This document shows positions 8,517-17,756 of a stretch of DNA of 48,157 nt, piece after piece (the first letter of the stretch is position 1; each line of letters starts with the position of its first letter). Source of the stretch: Synergistaceae bacterium (GTDB lineage: Bacteria > Synergistota > Synergistia > Synergistales > Aminobacteriaceae); contig JAFSKE010000020.1 of the NCBI GenBank assembly GCA_017449135.1, forward strand, positions 1 through 48,157, read 5' to 3'. The notes under the pieces are model-generated. The model saw nothing but the letters and a program-made list of their open reading frames with translations, was not told where the DNA came from and did no database searches. Made by a program: the position numbers and the translations under genes.

Positions 8517-8545
8517 TTGACAAAAATAATTTTATATGATTTAAT
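8517..8545 (+). promoter_or_regulatory. Promoter upstream of the small ORF and surface protein
   Basis: TTGACA at 8517-8522, 17 bases, then TTTAAT at 8540-8545 with TG one base before it. The predicted transcript starts near 8552. It would carry the small ORF, the C12 tract and the surface protein gene, as I see no terminator between them. Confidence 0.6.
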
Positions 8546-8606
8546 TCTATCGGTAGTTTTGGTAGTTATTAATTTAAGTTTATTTTAGTTTGAAGGAGGA
8601 AGAAAA

Positions 8607-8864
8607 TTGCAACACAAGTATTATAATAGTAACAACATTAGCAACACAAAAAATTATTATAACGCAGCACAGAATAGCTTACTTGAACGTGCTCAAAATA
8701 ATTATTATTATTCCTCGAATGCCTCCGATTTTAGATTTATTAATTTTATATCATTAGTTTTATCTTATTATCATTATATTAGTATTAAAAATAAAGCTTT
8801 TTCACGAAGCGCAAAAAATTCCTTGATTAAATACCTAACCCCCCCCCCCCAAAAGCAGCTTTAA
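8607..8864 (+). CDS. Small Asn/Tyr-rich ORF ending in a 12-C tract
   Basis: I do not recognise this 85-residue product. It is rich in Asn, Tyr, Ser and Ile, and its low-complexity, AT-driven composition makes it doubtful as a folded protein. In its favour, a strong AAGGAGG site lies 7 bases before the TTG start, and a good promoter stands upstream. The 3' end runs through 12 consecutive C bases (8839-8850), which encode the PPP near the C-terminus. Loss or gain of one C would give a different, longer tail. The next gene starts 158 bases on with no terminator seen. It may be a leader ORF for the surface protein or simply untranslated leader. Confidence 0.35.
   Translation: MQHKYYNSNNISNTKNYYNAAQNSLLERAQNNYYYSSNASDFRFINFISLVLSYYHYISIKNKAFSRSAKNSLIKYLTPPPQKQL
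8839..8850 (+). repeat. Homopolymer tract of 12 C
   Basis: Twelve C in a row in a low-GC genome is far from chance composition. It lies at the end of the small ORF and about 170 bases before the start of the large surface protein. Tracts like this slip during replication and often control surface proteins; that link is inference here. Confidence 0.9.
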
Positions 8865-9022
8865 TTTTTACATTACATTTTCAGGAAGTGATATTCTCTT
8901 TTCGTGCATGAGACTCCTTGCGTGATTGTGTAAGGGGTAGGATTAGTGTATTCAAAAAAGGGATTCTTGTTAATTCCTGAAAATGCTTAAAAAATTTTTA
9001 TGAACAGGAGATGTATTTTTAT

Positions 9023-12000
9023 ATGAAGCGTTTGCAATACTTTGCGGCGTTGTGTGTTTTCGTAGCCTTGTTTACTGGGGCTGCGTGGGGCGAAGATAAT
9101 GCACAATTTAAGACTCTCAGCGAAAGTATAACCTCAGCAGGGAGCGGTGGTGTAGTGTCGATTGACGCAGGAACATACACAATCGCAAATACGCAGTACA
9201 TAACGGTTACAAAACCAGTAACGATTAAGGGAACGGGTGTTGTCCTTAGCGGTGATGGCACAGCAAGAACTAACCCTGTATTCAAATTTGCTGCAGGGTC
9301 AGAAGGCTCAACAATCGAGGGATTCACTTTCCAAAGTTTTGATTTGTCAGCAACTGCTAATATCGGCGGTGGAGCAGCGATATTTATCGATTCTGTCGAT
9401 GTTACTGTAAACGATTGTACATTCATAGGTAACAGGATTACTTCTATTACTACCAATAAATACGCTGGCGGTGCAGCAATCTACACCAATAACGCAAATG
9501 GTACAGTCATCAAAAATTCCGTTTTTACAAACAACAAGATTAATACTACGTATATTAATGAAACGGGCGGTAATGCAATATATAATGCTATTGCCGGCAG
9601 TGTTGCAACAGTCAAAATAATTGATTGTGAATTTAGCGATAATCACGTTGGTTCAGTTGGAAATTTTGGCGGTGAGCATAATTGCAGCGGTGGTGCTATA
9701 GCTAATGCTATTGTAGAAAAGACTACGGGAAGCAATCTTACCATAGACATCGAAAATTGTAGCTTCGACAACAATTCAGCAGGACGTTACGGTGGTGCAC
9801 TCTACAGCGTTACTGATGCCGCAGGAACAATTAATGTCAACGTTAAAAAATCACGCTTTACAGGCAACAAATTAAATGGTTATGGTGAAAGCGAGAGTAA
9901 GAGTAATAACGGGTCTTTCGGCGGTGCTATAGCGAGTTTTGCTGCGTCTGGAGCTGCCATTAATCTTGATGTCTCTGATTCCATATTCAAAAATAATATG
10001 GCATATAATAAGACATTAATATCAAATTCAACCCCCAAAAAGATCGGTGCAAACGGCGGTGCTATATGTAATTTTACTACTACCGAGAATAGTACATCAA
10101 CCATAGCAAAAGCAGTCATAAATAATTGTCTTTTTGATGAAAATGCGTCCAATATGGGCGGAGCATTGGTCAATTGGGGAAACTCAGGCAGTGCAGATAT
10201 GACGGTAACAAATTGTACCTTTATCGGTAATAAGGCTACGAGTGATGATGTATTTGCAAAATCTGCATATGGCAAGTATGTCGTAGGGGGAGCTTTTTTA
10301 ACTAAAGCTGTTGCTGACGGTAGCACCCCAAATTCTCCAGGACATGCAACCACAAAACTCATAAATTGTACGTTTTATAAGAATACAAGCGTATCAGGCG
10401 GAGTCATAGCAAGTTATAAAGATACAAGCAGTGCAGCAGTAACAGACATCATCAACTGCACATTCGTGGATAACGGCACGGACGAAGAAAATGAAGATAC
10501 AACACCAGGTGCTCTCGACATTTATAACTTGGGAAAAGGTACGATGAATCTCGTCAACACCCTGTTATGGCACAGCGATAGTGTAGATATTGACCTTATT
10601 TCTAAAGATGAGGGCAGTACTGTAAATCTCGCAAATTGTAAATACAGTACAGACCCCACCGATCACGTTGATACTAATACGTCGGGAGACATTATAGCAT
10701 CTTTTGCAAGTGCTTCAACGCCTCAAACATTCACGAGCAACGATATAACGCATACATACTTCAAGCCTACATCAGACCTCGTAGCTGGAAAAGTAAGCGG
10801 AGACGTAACACCCAAATATGACATTGCCGGAATATTGCGTTCAACTTCAACACCTACAATCGGTGCGGTTGAATATATCGACACAAGCAAATTCAAAATC
10901 CGTGCTGCAGGTGATGTTGTACAGACCGACGGAACGACATTATCGGGTGATATTACAACTTCATTCGATGTAACATTCTCAGTTTCAAGCGATCTCAATC
11001 TTGATAATGCCAGTGTCGATTGGTCAGCAAGTCCGACAAGCATTGCAGGATTGACATTTGCAAGTGCAAGCGGAAAACTCACGGGAACTCCTACGGCTTC
11101 GGCAGATGAAGACTTAAAGGTTACGGCATCAAAAGTTACGATTAAAGCAACCGGCTATGTCTTAGCAGAAAATATATCGGGAGATTTCAAAGTTGTGATT
11201 ACATCGGCAGACGCAGCAACAAGCGATGAAACAAAAACCGATGATACGACAGGAAAGACAACGGTAAAAAGCCCCGATTTAACCGTAAAAATCACGTCAA
11301 CAACTCTCACGATTGCGGCGGGAAGTTCAGCAGACCTCACGGCAACTGTTACGAGCGGAGACACAACAGTATCTGACGCAACACTCACATGGACTGCTAA
11401 ATCAACGTTACCGACAGGATTTTCGATTTCCGGAAGCAAACTTGTAGTCGCTTCAACCGTTACATCGGGCGATTACACGGCAGGCGTTGTAGCAACAGCA
11501 GCAAAGAGCGGATATAATGACGGTACTACAAGTGCAGACATCACAGTTACTGTTACGGTTACGTCAAGCGGAACTAATACTGGCGGCGGCAGTGGAACTC
11601 CTGCAACTGATACCGGGACACAGACATCAACAGACGGTTCAACGGTAACGCTTAATGAGACTGACAAAACACAGGTTGTTGTACTTGCGACAAACGGCTC
11701 GATAGCAAGCCTTCTCAACGTTCTTACAAAGGGATATGCTATTAACACGGCTGACGGCTCGGCTTTTGCAATCAAGTCAACGAATGCAATCACGGCGACA
11801 GACCTTGCAAACCTTTTGACATACGAATTTAAGGTTACGTTGGATTTGAGCGACGCACCTGCAACGATTACGACAGTCAATTTAGCAAGTGCAAAAATGC
11901 CCGAACTCAAAATCTCGAACAACAAGAACATAAGGTCATTGACATTCACAAAGGGAAGCAACGTTCCTAAAGTCAGTGCGAGAGGTTCAAATGTCCAAAC

Positions 12001-12682
12001 GTTAGACCTTGCAGGAAACGAGAACATCAAAGACCTTGACATCGGCGAGACACAGGTTGAAACAGTAGACTTTGAGGGTACAAAAGTTGAAAATCTTTCG
12101 GCGGACAAGAGTGAAAGTTTAAGTGAATTGAAGAACATCAACTCATGCAAGACAACACTTAAGACGCTTGGAATTGACGGCTGTGCTATTGCATTTGTAG
12201 ACTTAAACGGCTTTACGAAACTTACAAATGTTCAACTTGGCTCACAGTCTCCGAAAGGTTGGGGCTTCAGGAGAAAATTCAAGTGGTTTGCATTCTTCTT
12301 TACGTATGGCGGAATGACAGCACCTTCTGACATCACCGAATCAAGCGACATTGGAAGCAGAGTTTCAAACATCGGAGCATTTGACGTTTCAGGTAACGAA
12401 CTCACCGTAACAAGTGATGATACCGGCGAAGTTTCGATTAACGGCGACGCAACAGCTTTCAATTACGAATTTGACTCGAAAGCACAAGAGGCTTCATCTG
12501 ATGTCAGCGGAGGAAGTTTGAGAGCATCGGCATCTAACGTAAACCCAGCGATGAACGTTCAGATTTCAGGTTCAACAACGGGCGGAGATGAGACTGTCGG
12601 CGGTTCCGGCGGCGGCTGTGAAGTCGGATTTGGAATTGCAGCTCTCATGGCATTAGCATTTTTCATAAATAAAAAGCATTAA
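9023..12682 (+). CDS. Large surface protein: beta-helix, Ig-like region and Synergist-CTERM-type anchor
   Basis: An exported protein of 1219 residues. I chose ATG 9023 because the AGGAG site (9006-9010) directly abuts ATG 9011 but is well spaced for 9023, and a clean signal peptide (MKRLQYF, hydrophobic core, AAWG) begins there. Residues from about 30 to 540 form repeated right-handed parallel beta-helix coils with recurring GGA[I/L] and N-x-x-F-x-[D/G]-N motifs, as in pectin-lyase-fold and Pmp-like surface proteins. Next come beta-sandwich, Ig-like segments (a LTGTPTA motif typical of He_PIG domains), a Thr/Ser-rich stretch and leucine-rich coils near 960-1070. The end is GGSGGGC, a hydrophobic helix and NKKH, like the Synergist-CTERM sorting signal. 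An adhesive or structural surface role is likely. No catalytic motif is evident. Confidence 0.85.
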   Translation: MKRLQYFAALCVFVALFTGAAWGEDNAQFKTLSESITSAGSGGVVSIDAGTYTIANTQYITVTKPVTIKGTGVVLSGDGTARTNPVFKFAAGSEGSTIEGFTFQSFDLSATANIGGGAAIFIDSVDVTVNDCTFIGNRITSITTNKYAGGAAIYTNNANGTVIKNSVFTNNKINTTYINETGGNAIYNAIAGSVATVKIIDCEFSDNHVGSVGNFGGEHNCSGGAIANAIVEKTTGSNLTIDIENCSFDNNSAGRYGGALYSVTDAAGTINVNVKKSRFTGNKLNGYGESESKSNNGSFGGAIASFAASGAAINLDVSDSIFKNNMAYNKTLISNSTPKKIGANGGAICNFTTTENSTSTIAKAVINNCLFDENASNMGGALVNWGNSGSADMTVTNCTFIGNKATSDDVFAKSAYGKYVVGGAFLTKAVADGSTPNSPGHATTKLINCTFYKNTSVSGGVIASYKDTSSAAVTDIINCTFVDNGTDEENEDTTPGALDIYNLGKGTMNLVNTLLWHSDSVDIDLISKDEGSTVNLANCKYSTDPTDHVDTNTSGDIIASFASASTPQTFTSNDITHTYFKPTSDLVAGKVSGDVTPKYDIAGILRSTSTPTIGAVEYIDTSKFKIRAAGDVVQTDGTTLSGDITTSFDVTFSVSSDLNLDNASVDWSASPTSIAGLTFASASGKLTGTPTASADEDLKVTASKVTIKATGYVLAENISGDFKVVITSADAATSDETKTDDTTGKTTVKSPDLTVKITSTTLTIAAGSSADLTATVTSGDTTVSDATLTWTAKSTLPTGFSISGSKLVVASTVTSGDYTAGVVATAAKSGYNDGTTSADITVTVTVTSSGTNTGGGSGTPATDTGTQTSTDGSTVTLNETDKTQVVVLATNGSIASLLNVLTKGYAINTADGSAFAIKSTNAITATDLANLLTYEFKVTLDLSDAPATITTVNLASAKMPELKISNNKNIRSLTFTKGSNVPKVSARGSNVQTLDLAGNENIKDLDIGETQVETVDFEGTKVENLSADKSESLSELKNINSCKTTLKTLGIDGCAIAFVDLNGFTKLTNVQLGSQSPKGWGFRRKFKWFAFFFTYGGMTAPSDITESSDIGSRVSNIGAFDVSGNELTVTSDDTGEVSINGDATAFNYEFDSKAQEASSDVSGGSLRASASNVNPAMNVQISGSTTGGDETVGGSGGGCEVGFGIAALMALAFFINKKH

Positions 12683-12720
12683 ACACATATTAAACATTTC
12701 CTAATTTAATATTTATTCAC

Positions 12721-12756
12721 AAATAATCTCTCGTCAGAAATGGCGAGGGATTATTT
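12721..12756 (+). terminator. Terminator-like hairpin after the surface protein gene
   Basis: A 13-base stem (12721-12733 with 12744-12756, one G-U pair) around a 10-base loop, followed by an AT-rich tail. It argues against the longer upstream start possible for the next gene at 12740, which would lie inside this hairpin. Confidence 0.65.
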
Positions 12757-12761
12757 ATACG

Positions 12762-12789
12762 TTGACAAAACATTATGCGATGTTACAAT
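12762..12789 (+). promoter_or_regulatory. Promoter of the trehalose operon
   Basis: A consensus TTGACA at 12762-12767, a 16-base spacer and TACAAT at 12784-12789, with TG one base before it. Transcription would begin near 12796, so the gene start must be downstream of that. Confidence 0.8.
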
Positions 12790-12820
12790 AATCAAAATTT
12801 TTATAATGGGGGTTGTTATC

Positions 12821-14752
12821 GTGGGCAAATTTATTGCAGACGCAACAGAACTTCTTAACGCTATAGGCGGAAAAGAAAACATTATCGCTGTTTCACACTG
12901 TATCACAAGAATGCGTTATGTATTGGCTGATCCTAAAAAGGCCGACATTAAACGCATTGAGTCAATTTCTGCTGTTAAGGGAACTTTCACTCAGGCAGGA
13001 CAGTTTCAAGTCATTATCGGAAATGAAGTAGCAGATTTCTATAATGATTTCACTGAAGTGTCGGGAGTTTCGGGAGTTTCAAAGGCAGAAGTCAAAAGCA
13101 TGTCTAAACAAAATCAAAATATCTTACAACGCCTCATGACATCAATCGCTGAAATTTTTGCCCCCCTGATCCCTGCTATAGTTGTAGGCGGTTTGATTTT
13201 AGGTTTCAGAAATGTTATTGACAGCATGGAAATTTTCAACGGTGCTACACTCGTAAGCCAGAGTCAATTCTGGGCAGGAGTAGATCACTTTTTATGGCTG
13301 TTGGGCGAGGCTGTGTTTCATGTCGGAATCCCTGTAGGAATTTGCTGGACAATCATGAAGAAAATGGGCGGAACTGAAATGCTCGGATTAATTTTAGGTC
13401 TGACTCTTGTATCTTCACAATTAACGAATGCTTACGGAGTTGCACAGGCTTTGGCGGACGGAACGATTAATCAATGGAACTTCGGATTTATCAAAGTCAA
13501 CATGATAGGCTATCAGGCTCAAGTACTCCCTGCGATGTTAGCGGCTTTCACGCTGGCATATCTTGAAAGATTTTTCAAGAAAATAATTCCTCAAGTCGTC
13601 CAGATGATTTTAGTGCCGTTTTTCAGTTTGTTATTTGCAGTCATGGCCGCACATTTTATTTTAGGGCCTATAGGCTGGAAAATAGCTTCGTGGATTTCGG
13701 CGGCAGTTTATGCTGGTATCAGCGGATCATTCAGAATTTTATTCGGGGCAGTATTCGGATTTTTCTACGCACCTTTAGTAATAACGGGTTTACATCACAT
13801 GAGCAACGCTATCGACATTCAATTAATAGCCGATTTCGGAGGAACTATGTTATGGCCGATGATAGCATTGTCGAATATTGCACAGGGAAGCGCAGTTCTC
13901 GGAATGATTTTTTTACAGCGAAAAAGCGCAAAGGCAAAAGAATTAAATATCCCTTCGTGTATTTCCTGTTATCTCGGAGTTACTGAACCTGCAATGTTCG
14001 GCGTAAACTTGAAATATGTTTTCCCGTTTATCTGCGGAATGACCGGTTCATGTTTAGCAGGAATTTTAAGCACCGCTACAAACGTTACTGCAAGTGCAAT
14101 CGGTGTCGGAGGTTTGCCGGGAATTTTATCGATTCAACCCGGCTCGATAGCATGGTTTGCAATTTGTATGGCAATAGCTGTCGCAGTTCCTTTCGTTTTA
14201 ACTTACACTGTCGGAAAACACAAAGGCATTGAGAAGGAAGCCAAAGAGGAAGCAGCTTTACAGGCCGTCAACGAAAAAGCAAAACTTGAACATTCTCCCG
14301 TAGATTTCAAAGCGTTTTTGTCGGGAAAGACCGTTGCAATAACTTCCGTACCCGATGCAACGTTTGCCGAAAAAGTTTTGGGCGACGGAATAGCTATCGA
14401 ACCCACAGATAATATTCTTGTTGCACCTGTTGACAGCGTTGTCGAACAGACTATGGAAGGAAGCAACCACGCTATAGGTCTTGTAATGGCTAACGGACTT
14501 GAAATTCTGCTGCACATCGGACTTGACACAGTCGCAATGAACGGAGACGGATTTGAAATTCATGTTAAAGAGGGCGACAGGGTTAAAGCCGGGCAGAAAT
14601 TAATAACTTTCGATCCCGAAAAAATCAAAGCAGCCGGACACCCATTAACAACGATCATGGTAATAACGAACGATTCAGGCTATGAGAGTTTCAGATTCGA
14701 CATCGGACTTGAAGTTAAAGCGTCTGAAAATATAATTGCTCATGCGGAGTAA
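12821..14752 (+). CDS. treB: Trehalose-type PTS permease, EIIBC-EIIA fusion
   Basis: The protein (643 residues from GTG 12821) imports and phosphorylates a sugar, almost surely trehalose to trehalose 6-phosphate. The start is set by the promoter at 12762-12789 and a GGGGG site 8 bases upstream; ATG 12806 is the alternative. An EIIB domain comes first with the phosphorylation cysteine in SHCITRMR at Cys27. A membrane-embedded EIIC domain follows (about residues 95-465, GGLILGFRN, GLHHMSNAID, GVTEPAMFGVN). A glucose-type EIIA domain ends the protein with His550 and the phospho-acceptor His565 in EILLHIGLDTV; their 15-residue spacing equals that of His75 and His90 in E. coli EIIA-Glc. The fused EIIA means no separate Crr is needed. 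General HPr and EI genes are not in the window. The hydrolase follows 20 bases on. Confidence 0.9.
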   Translation: MGKFIADATELLNAIGGKENIIAVSHCITRMRYVLADPKKADIKRIESISAVKGTFTQAGQFQVIIGNEVADFYNDFTEVSGVSGVSKAEVKSMSKQNQNILQRLMTSIAEIFAPLIPAIVVGGLILGFRNVIDSMEIFNGATLVSQSQFWAGVDHFLWLLGEAVFHVGIPVGICWTIMKKMGGTEMLGLILGLTLVSSQLTNAYGVAQALADGTINQWNFGFIKVNMIGYQAQVLPAMLAAFTLAYLERFFKKIIPQVVQMILVPFFSLLFAVMAAHFILGPIGWKIASWISAAVYAGISGSFRILFGAVFGFFYAPLVITGLHHMSNAIDIQLIADFGGTMLWPMIALSNIAQGSAVLGMIFLQRKSAKAKELNIPSCISCYLGVTEPAMFGVNLKYVFPFICGMTGSCLAGILSTATNVTASAIGVGGLPGILSIQPGSIAWFAICMAIAVAVPFVLTYTVGKHKGIEKEAKEEAALQAVNEKAKLEHSPVDFKAFLSGKTVAITSVPDATFAEKVLGDGIAIEPTDNILVAPVDSVVEQTMEGSNHAIGLVMANGLEILLHIGLDTVAMNGDGFEIHVKEGDRVKAGQKLITFDPEKIKAAGHPLTTIMVITNDSGYESFRFDIGLEVKASENIIAHAE

Positions 14753-14772
14753 TTGAACAAAAAAACGAGAAA

Positions 14773-16380
14773 ATGAATAAATATAAAAACAGTACTGTAT
14801 ATCAAATCTACGTAAAATCATTTTGTGATTCAAACGGAGACGGCATAGGAGACTTGAACGGCATTCGTTCAAAACTCAAATACATAAAAAGTTTAGGTGT
14901 TGACTACATATGGGTAACACCTTTCTTTTGCTCTCCAATGGTTGATAACGGTTATGATGTCTCTGACTACAAAAATGTAAATCCAATGTTTGGAAGCATG
15001 GCCGACTGTGAAGCGATGATTAACGAAGCTGAAAAACTCGGAATCGGTTTCATGTTCGACATGGTATTTAATCACACTTCATCAGAACATGAATGGTTCA
15101 AAAAAGCTCTCGAAGGCGATAAAAAATATATGGACTATTACATTTTCAGAGACGAAGTGCCCGAATGGACTGCCAGTTTCGGAGGTTCAGCGTGGGAATT
15201 TGTGCCAAGCCTTAATAAATGGTATCTTCATTTGTTTGACCCTAAGCAGCCCGACTTAAATTGGGAAAATCCCGAAGTCCGCGAAGAGTTAAAAAATGTC
15301 GTTCGATTCTGGAAAGGTAAAGGCGTTAAAGGATTTCGGTTTGACGTTTTGAATTTAATTTCAAAGCCCGAAAGTTTTAATCTACCTTCCGGAAGTGCCC
15401 ACACATTTTGTAAAGACGGCCGGCATGTTCATGAATTTATAAGGGAACTTGTAACCGACACAGGAATTGAAAATCTTATAACGGTCGGTGAAATGGCTTC
15501 GACAACTCTTGAAAACTGCATAAAATATACAAATCCTGAAAATCACGAATTATCAATGTGTTTCAGTTTTCATCATTTGAAAGTTGATTATAAGGACGGC
15601 AACAAATGGGCGTTAATGCCTGCTGACCTCAAAAAATTGCGAAATCTCTTCAAGGAATGGCAGGAGGAAATGTCAATTAACGGAGGCTGGAACGCTGTAT
15701 TTTGGTGCAATCACGATCAGCCGAGAATTGTCTCACGTTTTGGCGATGAGGGAAAATATTGGAAACACTCTGCGAAAATGCTCGGAACTTTTATTCACAT
15801 GTTAAGGGGAACGCCGTATATTTTTCAAGGTGAAGAAATAGGAATGACAAACGCACATTTCAAAGAAATTTCGGATTACAAGGACGTTGAAGCGATAAAT
15901 TATTTTAATATAATGCTTGAAAACGGAATTTCAGAGCGAGACGCTTTGAAAGTTCTTTCGGAACGTGCAAGAGACAACGGACGAACCCCGATGCAATGGA
16001 ATGCAGAGAAAAACGCCGGATTTTCGGACGGAGAAGCCTGGATAAAAATTCCCGAAAACTACATTAACATAAATGTAGAAGTTGAGGAAAAAGACGAAGA
16101 TTCGATTTTGAATTATTACAGGAAACTTGTAAAACTCCGAAAAGATTTTGCAGTTATTTCCGACGGCGATATAAAATTCATCGACACTGAAAACGAAAAA
16201 GTTATTGCTTACAGGCGGACACTCGGAAATGAAGTTTTGACTGTGATATGCAATTTCAGCTCCAATTCCGAACACGTCAAAAACATAGCTCATAATGGCA
16301 AAGTATTAATTTCAAATTATGAAACGAATCATAATTTTGAAATTCTGCGTCCTTATGAAACAGTTGTAGTTAAATTCTAA
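14773..16380 (+). CDS. treC: Trehalose-6-phosphate hydrolase (GH13)
   Basis: The 535-residue cytoplasmic enzyme splits trehalose 6-phosphate into glucose and glucose 6-phosphate. The N-terminal VYQIYVKSFCDSNGDGIGD motif, FDMVFNHTS, and the GGSAW-x-x-VP and YLHLFD-x-KQ-x-DLNWENP segments are typical of TreC. Catalytic residues of the GH13 barrel are visible as nucleophile Asp191 (GFRFD), acid Glu240 (VGEMAS) and Asp315 (NHDQPR). The short C-terminal beta domain is present and the length fits the family. It directly follows the PTS permease and shares its promoter. No TreR-like repressor lies beside it. Oligo-1,6-glucosidase is a sister activity, but the PTS context favours TreC. Confidence 0.92.
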   Translation: MNKYKNSTVYQIYVKSFCDSNGDGIGDLNGIRSKLKYIKSLGVDYIWVTPFFCSPMVDNGYDVSDYKNVNPMFGSMADCEAMINEAEKLGIGFMFDMVFNHTSSEHEWFKKALEGDKKYMDYYIFRDEVPEWTASFGGSAWEFVPSLNKWYLHLFDPKQPDLNWENPEVREELKNVVRFWKGKGVKGFRFDVLNLISKPESFNLPSGSAHTFCKDGRHVHEFIRELVTDTGIENLITVGEMASTTLENCIKYTNPENHELSMCFSFHHLKVDYKDGNKWALMPADLKKLRNLFKEWQEEMSINGGWNAVFWCNHDQPRIVSRFGDEGKYWKHSAKMLGTFIHMLRGTPYIFQGEEIGMTNAHFKEISDYKDVEAINYFNIMLENGISERDALKVLSERARDNGRTPMQWNAEKNAGFSDGEAWIKIPENYININVEVEEKDEDSILNYYRKLVKLRKDFAVISDGDIKFIDTENEKVIAYRRTLGNEVLTVICNFSSNSEHVKNIAHNGKVLISNYETNHNFEILRPYETVVVKF

Positions 16381-16387
16381 GGCAATG

Positions 16388-16428
16388 AGAAAAAGAGCAT
16401 ATTTTGAGAAGGAGTGTGCTCTTTTTCT
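16388..16428. terminator. Bidirectional terminator between convergent operons
   Basis: A perfect 12-base stem, AGAAAAAGAGCA at 16388-16399 with its complement at 16417-16428. It is A-rich on one side and T-rich on the other, so it can end transcription from treC and from the minus-strand operon. Confidence 0.88.
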
Positions 16429-16441
16429 TATTTAGCTACAT

Positions 16442-17077
16442 TCAAAAGCGATAATGTAACGTTTGAAATGCTAAACAGGCTCTTAAATCTTCATACGTAT
16501 CTATATCATTGACAACATCTGTAAAAGAGTATTTTATCCCTAATTCTTCAATTTTTTTAATCGTACAGCTAAGTACATCGGAATTTCCCCAAGTTTTTAT
16601 GTTAAAAACATCTGGGATAAATTTATTCATTCCTATTAGCCAATATCCTCCATCATTTGAAGGGCCAAGAACAAATGTATTTTCGTTCAATATTTCAAAG
16701 GCATGTATTATGTTTGTGTGTTTTAATTCAGGTATGTCGCTGCCTATAAGAGCTGCACGGTTATATCCTGACGAAAAAATTTCTCTCATGGCGTTGCACA
16801 TTCTTTCTCCAAGATTTTGTCCGTTTTGATTGCGATTAAAAAAGCGTTTTGGTATAAATTGTGAGTAATCCTTAATATCACCGCTGCCTGTCCAATAAAG
16901 AAAAATATCCGTGTTATCTTGAAGTTTCATTACCTCACTGAATATACTTTTCCACATAGCAAGATGCAGCTCCTCGCGCTGTTTTTCACTCAGAAAAGGT
17001 GCAAGCCGTGTTTTTGTCTCTCTGCCTATTGGAAGCCGCGAGAAAATTATAAGTGCCTGTTTATTTTCTGCCATCAT
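16442..17077 (-). CDS. TIGR04282-type glycosyltransferase (DUF2064), selenium-gene associated
   Basis: The 211-residue protein has the nucleotide-sugar transferase-like fold of the DUF2064 family. The motifs ALIIFSRLPIGRETKTRL at the start, QNLGERMCNAM in the middle, LIGSDIPEL and LGPSNDGGYWLIG are all present. In the TIGR04282 subgroup these are called rSAM/selenodomain-associated transferase 1, because they travel with an ArsS-like radical SAM gene and TIGR04283 transferases, as here. The reaction is not established. It is the last gene of a ten-gene minus-strand operon and overlaps its upstream neighbour by 17 bases, which points to coupled translation. The GSDIPEL acidic motif may bind metal and nucleotide. 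Confidence 0.85.
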   Translation of the reverse strand: MMAENKQALIIFSRLPIGRETKTRLAPFLSEKQREELHLAMWKSIFSEVMKLQDNTDIFLYWTGSGDIKDYSQFIPKRFFNRNQNGQNLGERMCNAMREIFSSGYNRAALIGSDIPELKHTNIIHAFEILNENTFVLGPSNDGGYWLIGMNKFIPDVFNIKTWGNSDVLSCTIKKIEELGIKYSFTDVVNDIDTYEDLRACLAFQTLHYRF

Positions 17078-17750
17078 AAATAAACCTCAAAATTTTTGTA
17101 GGCATTCCCAAAATATAAAGTGCCTTTACAAAATTCATTTTTAACCATGTCTTAAATTTTCCGTTTTGAATGTAACGCCTTGCTGAAGTTCCGATTAAAG
17201 TATCAAGAGCAGTTATTTTCCCATGTTTATGGAATTTGTAAATTCTGCGGGAGATTTCCCAATCCTCCATTAAGGCAACATTTGCAAAACCTCCGATTTC
17301 GTTAAAAAAATCCCTTCTCAGAAACAATCCTTGATCCCCAAATATCAGGCAGAATTTTTTAGCTCTGATATGTGATGTTCTCTCAATAAATTTCATGAAT
17401 TTATCATCAGCGTCATAAAAATGAAGTCTGAAAAATCCTCCAAGTTTTCCGTCTTTTATTGTTTCAAAAATATCATCGAGGCTTGAAGTTGAAATTTTTG
17501 AATCTGCATGAACAAACCATAATATATCTCCCGTTGCTTTTTCAGCTCCCTTATTCATTTGTACAGCACGGCCGGCAGGAGAATCTATGATTATCAGATT
17601 AAATTTATTCAGCTTTTCAAGCGTTCCGTCAGAGCTTCCGCCATCAGAAATTATTATTTCCTTATCGCCGTTAAGTTTAGACAATGAAATTATTAATTCC
17701 TCGATTTTTTCAGCTTCATTTAGAACAGGAATAATTATTGAGATATTCAT
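17061..17750 (-). CDS. TIGR04283-type family 2 glycosyltransferase, selenium-gene associated
   Basis: The 229-residue protein is a GT-A family 2 glycosyltransferase. It has SIIIPVLNEAEKI at the N-terminus, the ISDGGSSDGT nucleotide site, AGRAVQMNKGA, and WFVHADS as the DxD-like metal site, then FGDQGLFLRR and ALMEDWEISRR. The AGRAxQMNxGA and FGDQxxFxRR motifs are typical of TIGR04283 (rSAM/selenodomain-associated transferase 2). It has no long membrane segment, so it is probably cytoplasmic. It lies 6 bases after the radical SAM gene and overlaps the companion transferase, giving the fixed trio of this family set. The sugar and acceptor are unknown; a role in making an arseno- or selenosugar-like product is only inferred. 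Confidence 0.87.
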   Translation of the reverse strand: MNISIIIPVLNEAEKIEELIISLSKLNGDKEIIISDGGSSDGTLEKLNKFNLIIIDSPAGRAVQMNKGAEKATGDILWFVHADSKISTSSLDDIFETIKDGKLGGFFRLHFYDADDKFMKFIERTSHIRAKKFCLIFGDQGLFLRRDFFNEIGGFANVALMEDWEISRRIYKFHKHGKITALDTLIGTSARRYIQNGKFKTWLKMNFVKALYILGMPTKILRFIYDGRK

Positions 17751-17756
17751 GAAAAT

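Noticed and set aside
9011-9022. ATG at 9011 as start of the surface protein
   Set aside because: The AGGAG site touches this ATG directly, leaving no spacer; ATG 9023 has correct spacing and starts a clean signal peptide.
12740-12820. Longer N-terminus for the trehalose permease
   Set aside because: The extra codons overlap a terminator hairpin and the promoter at 12762-12789, so they cannot be in the transcript.
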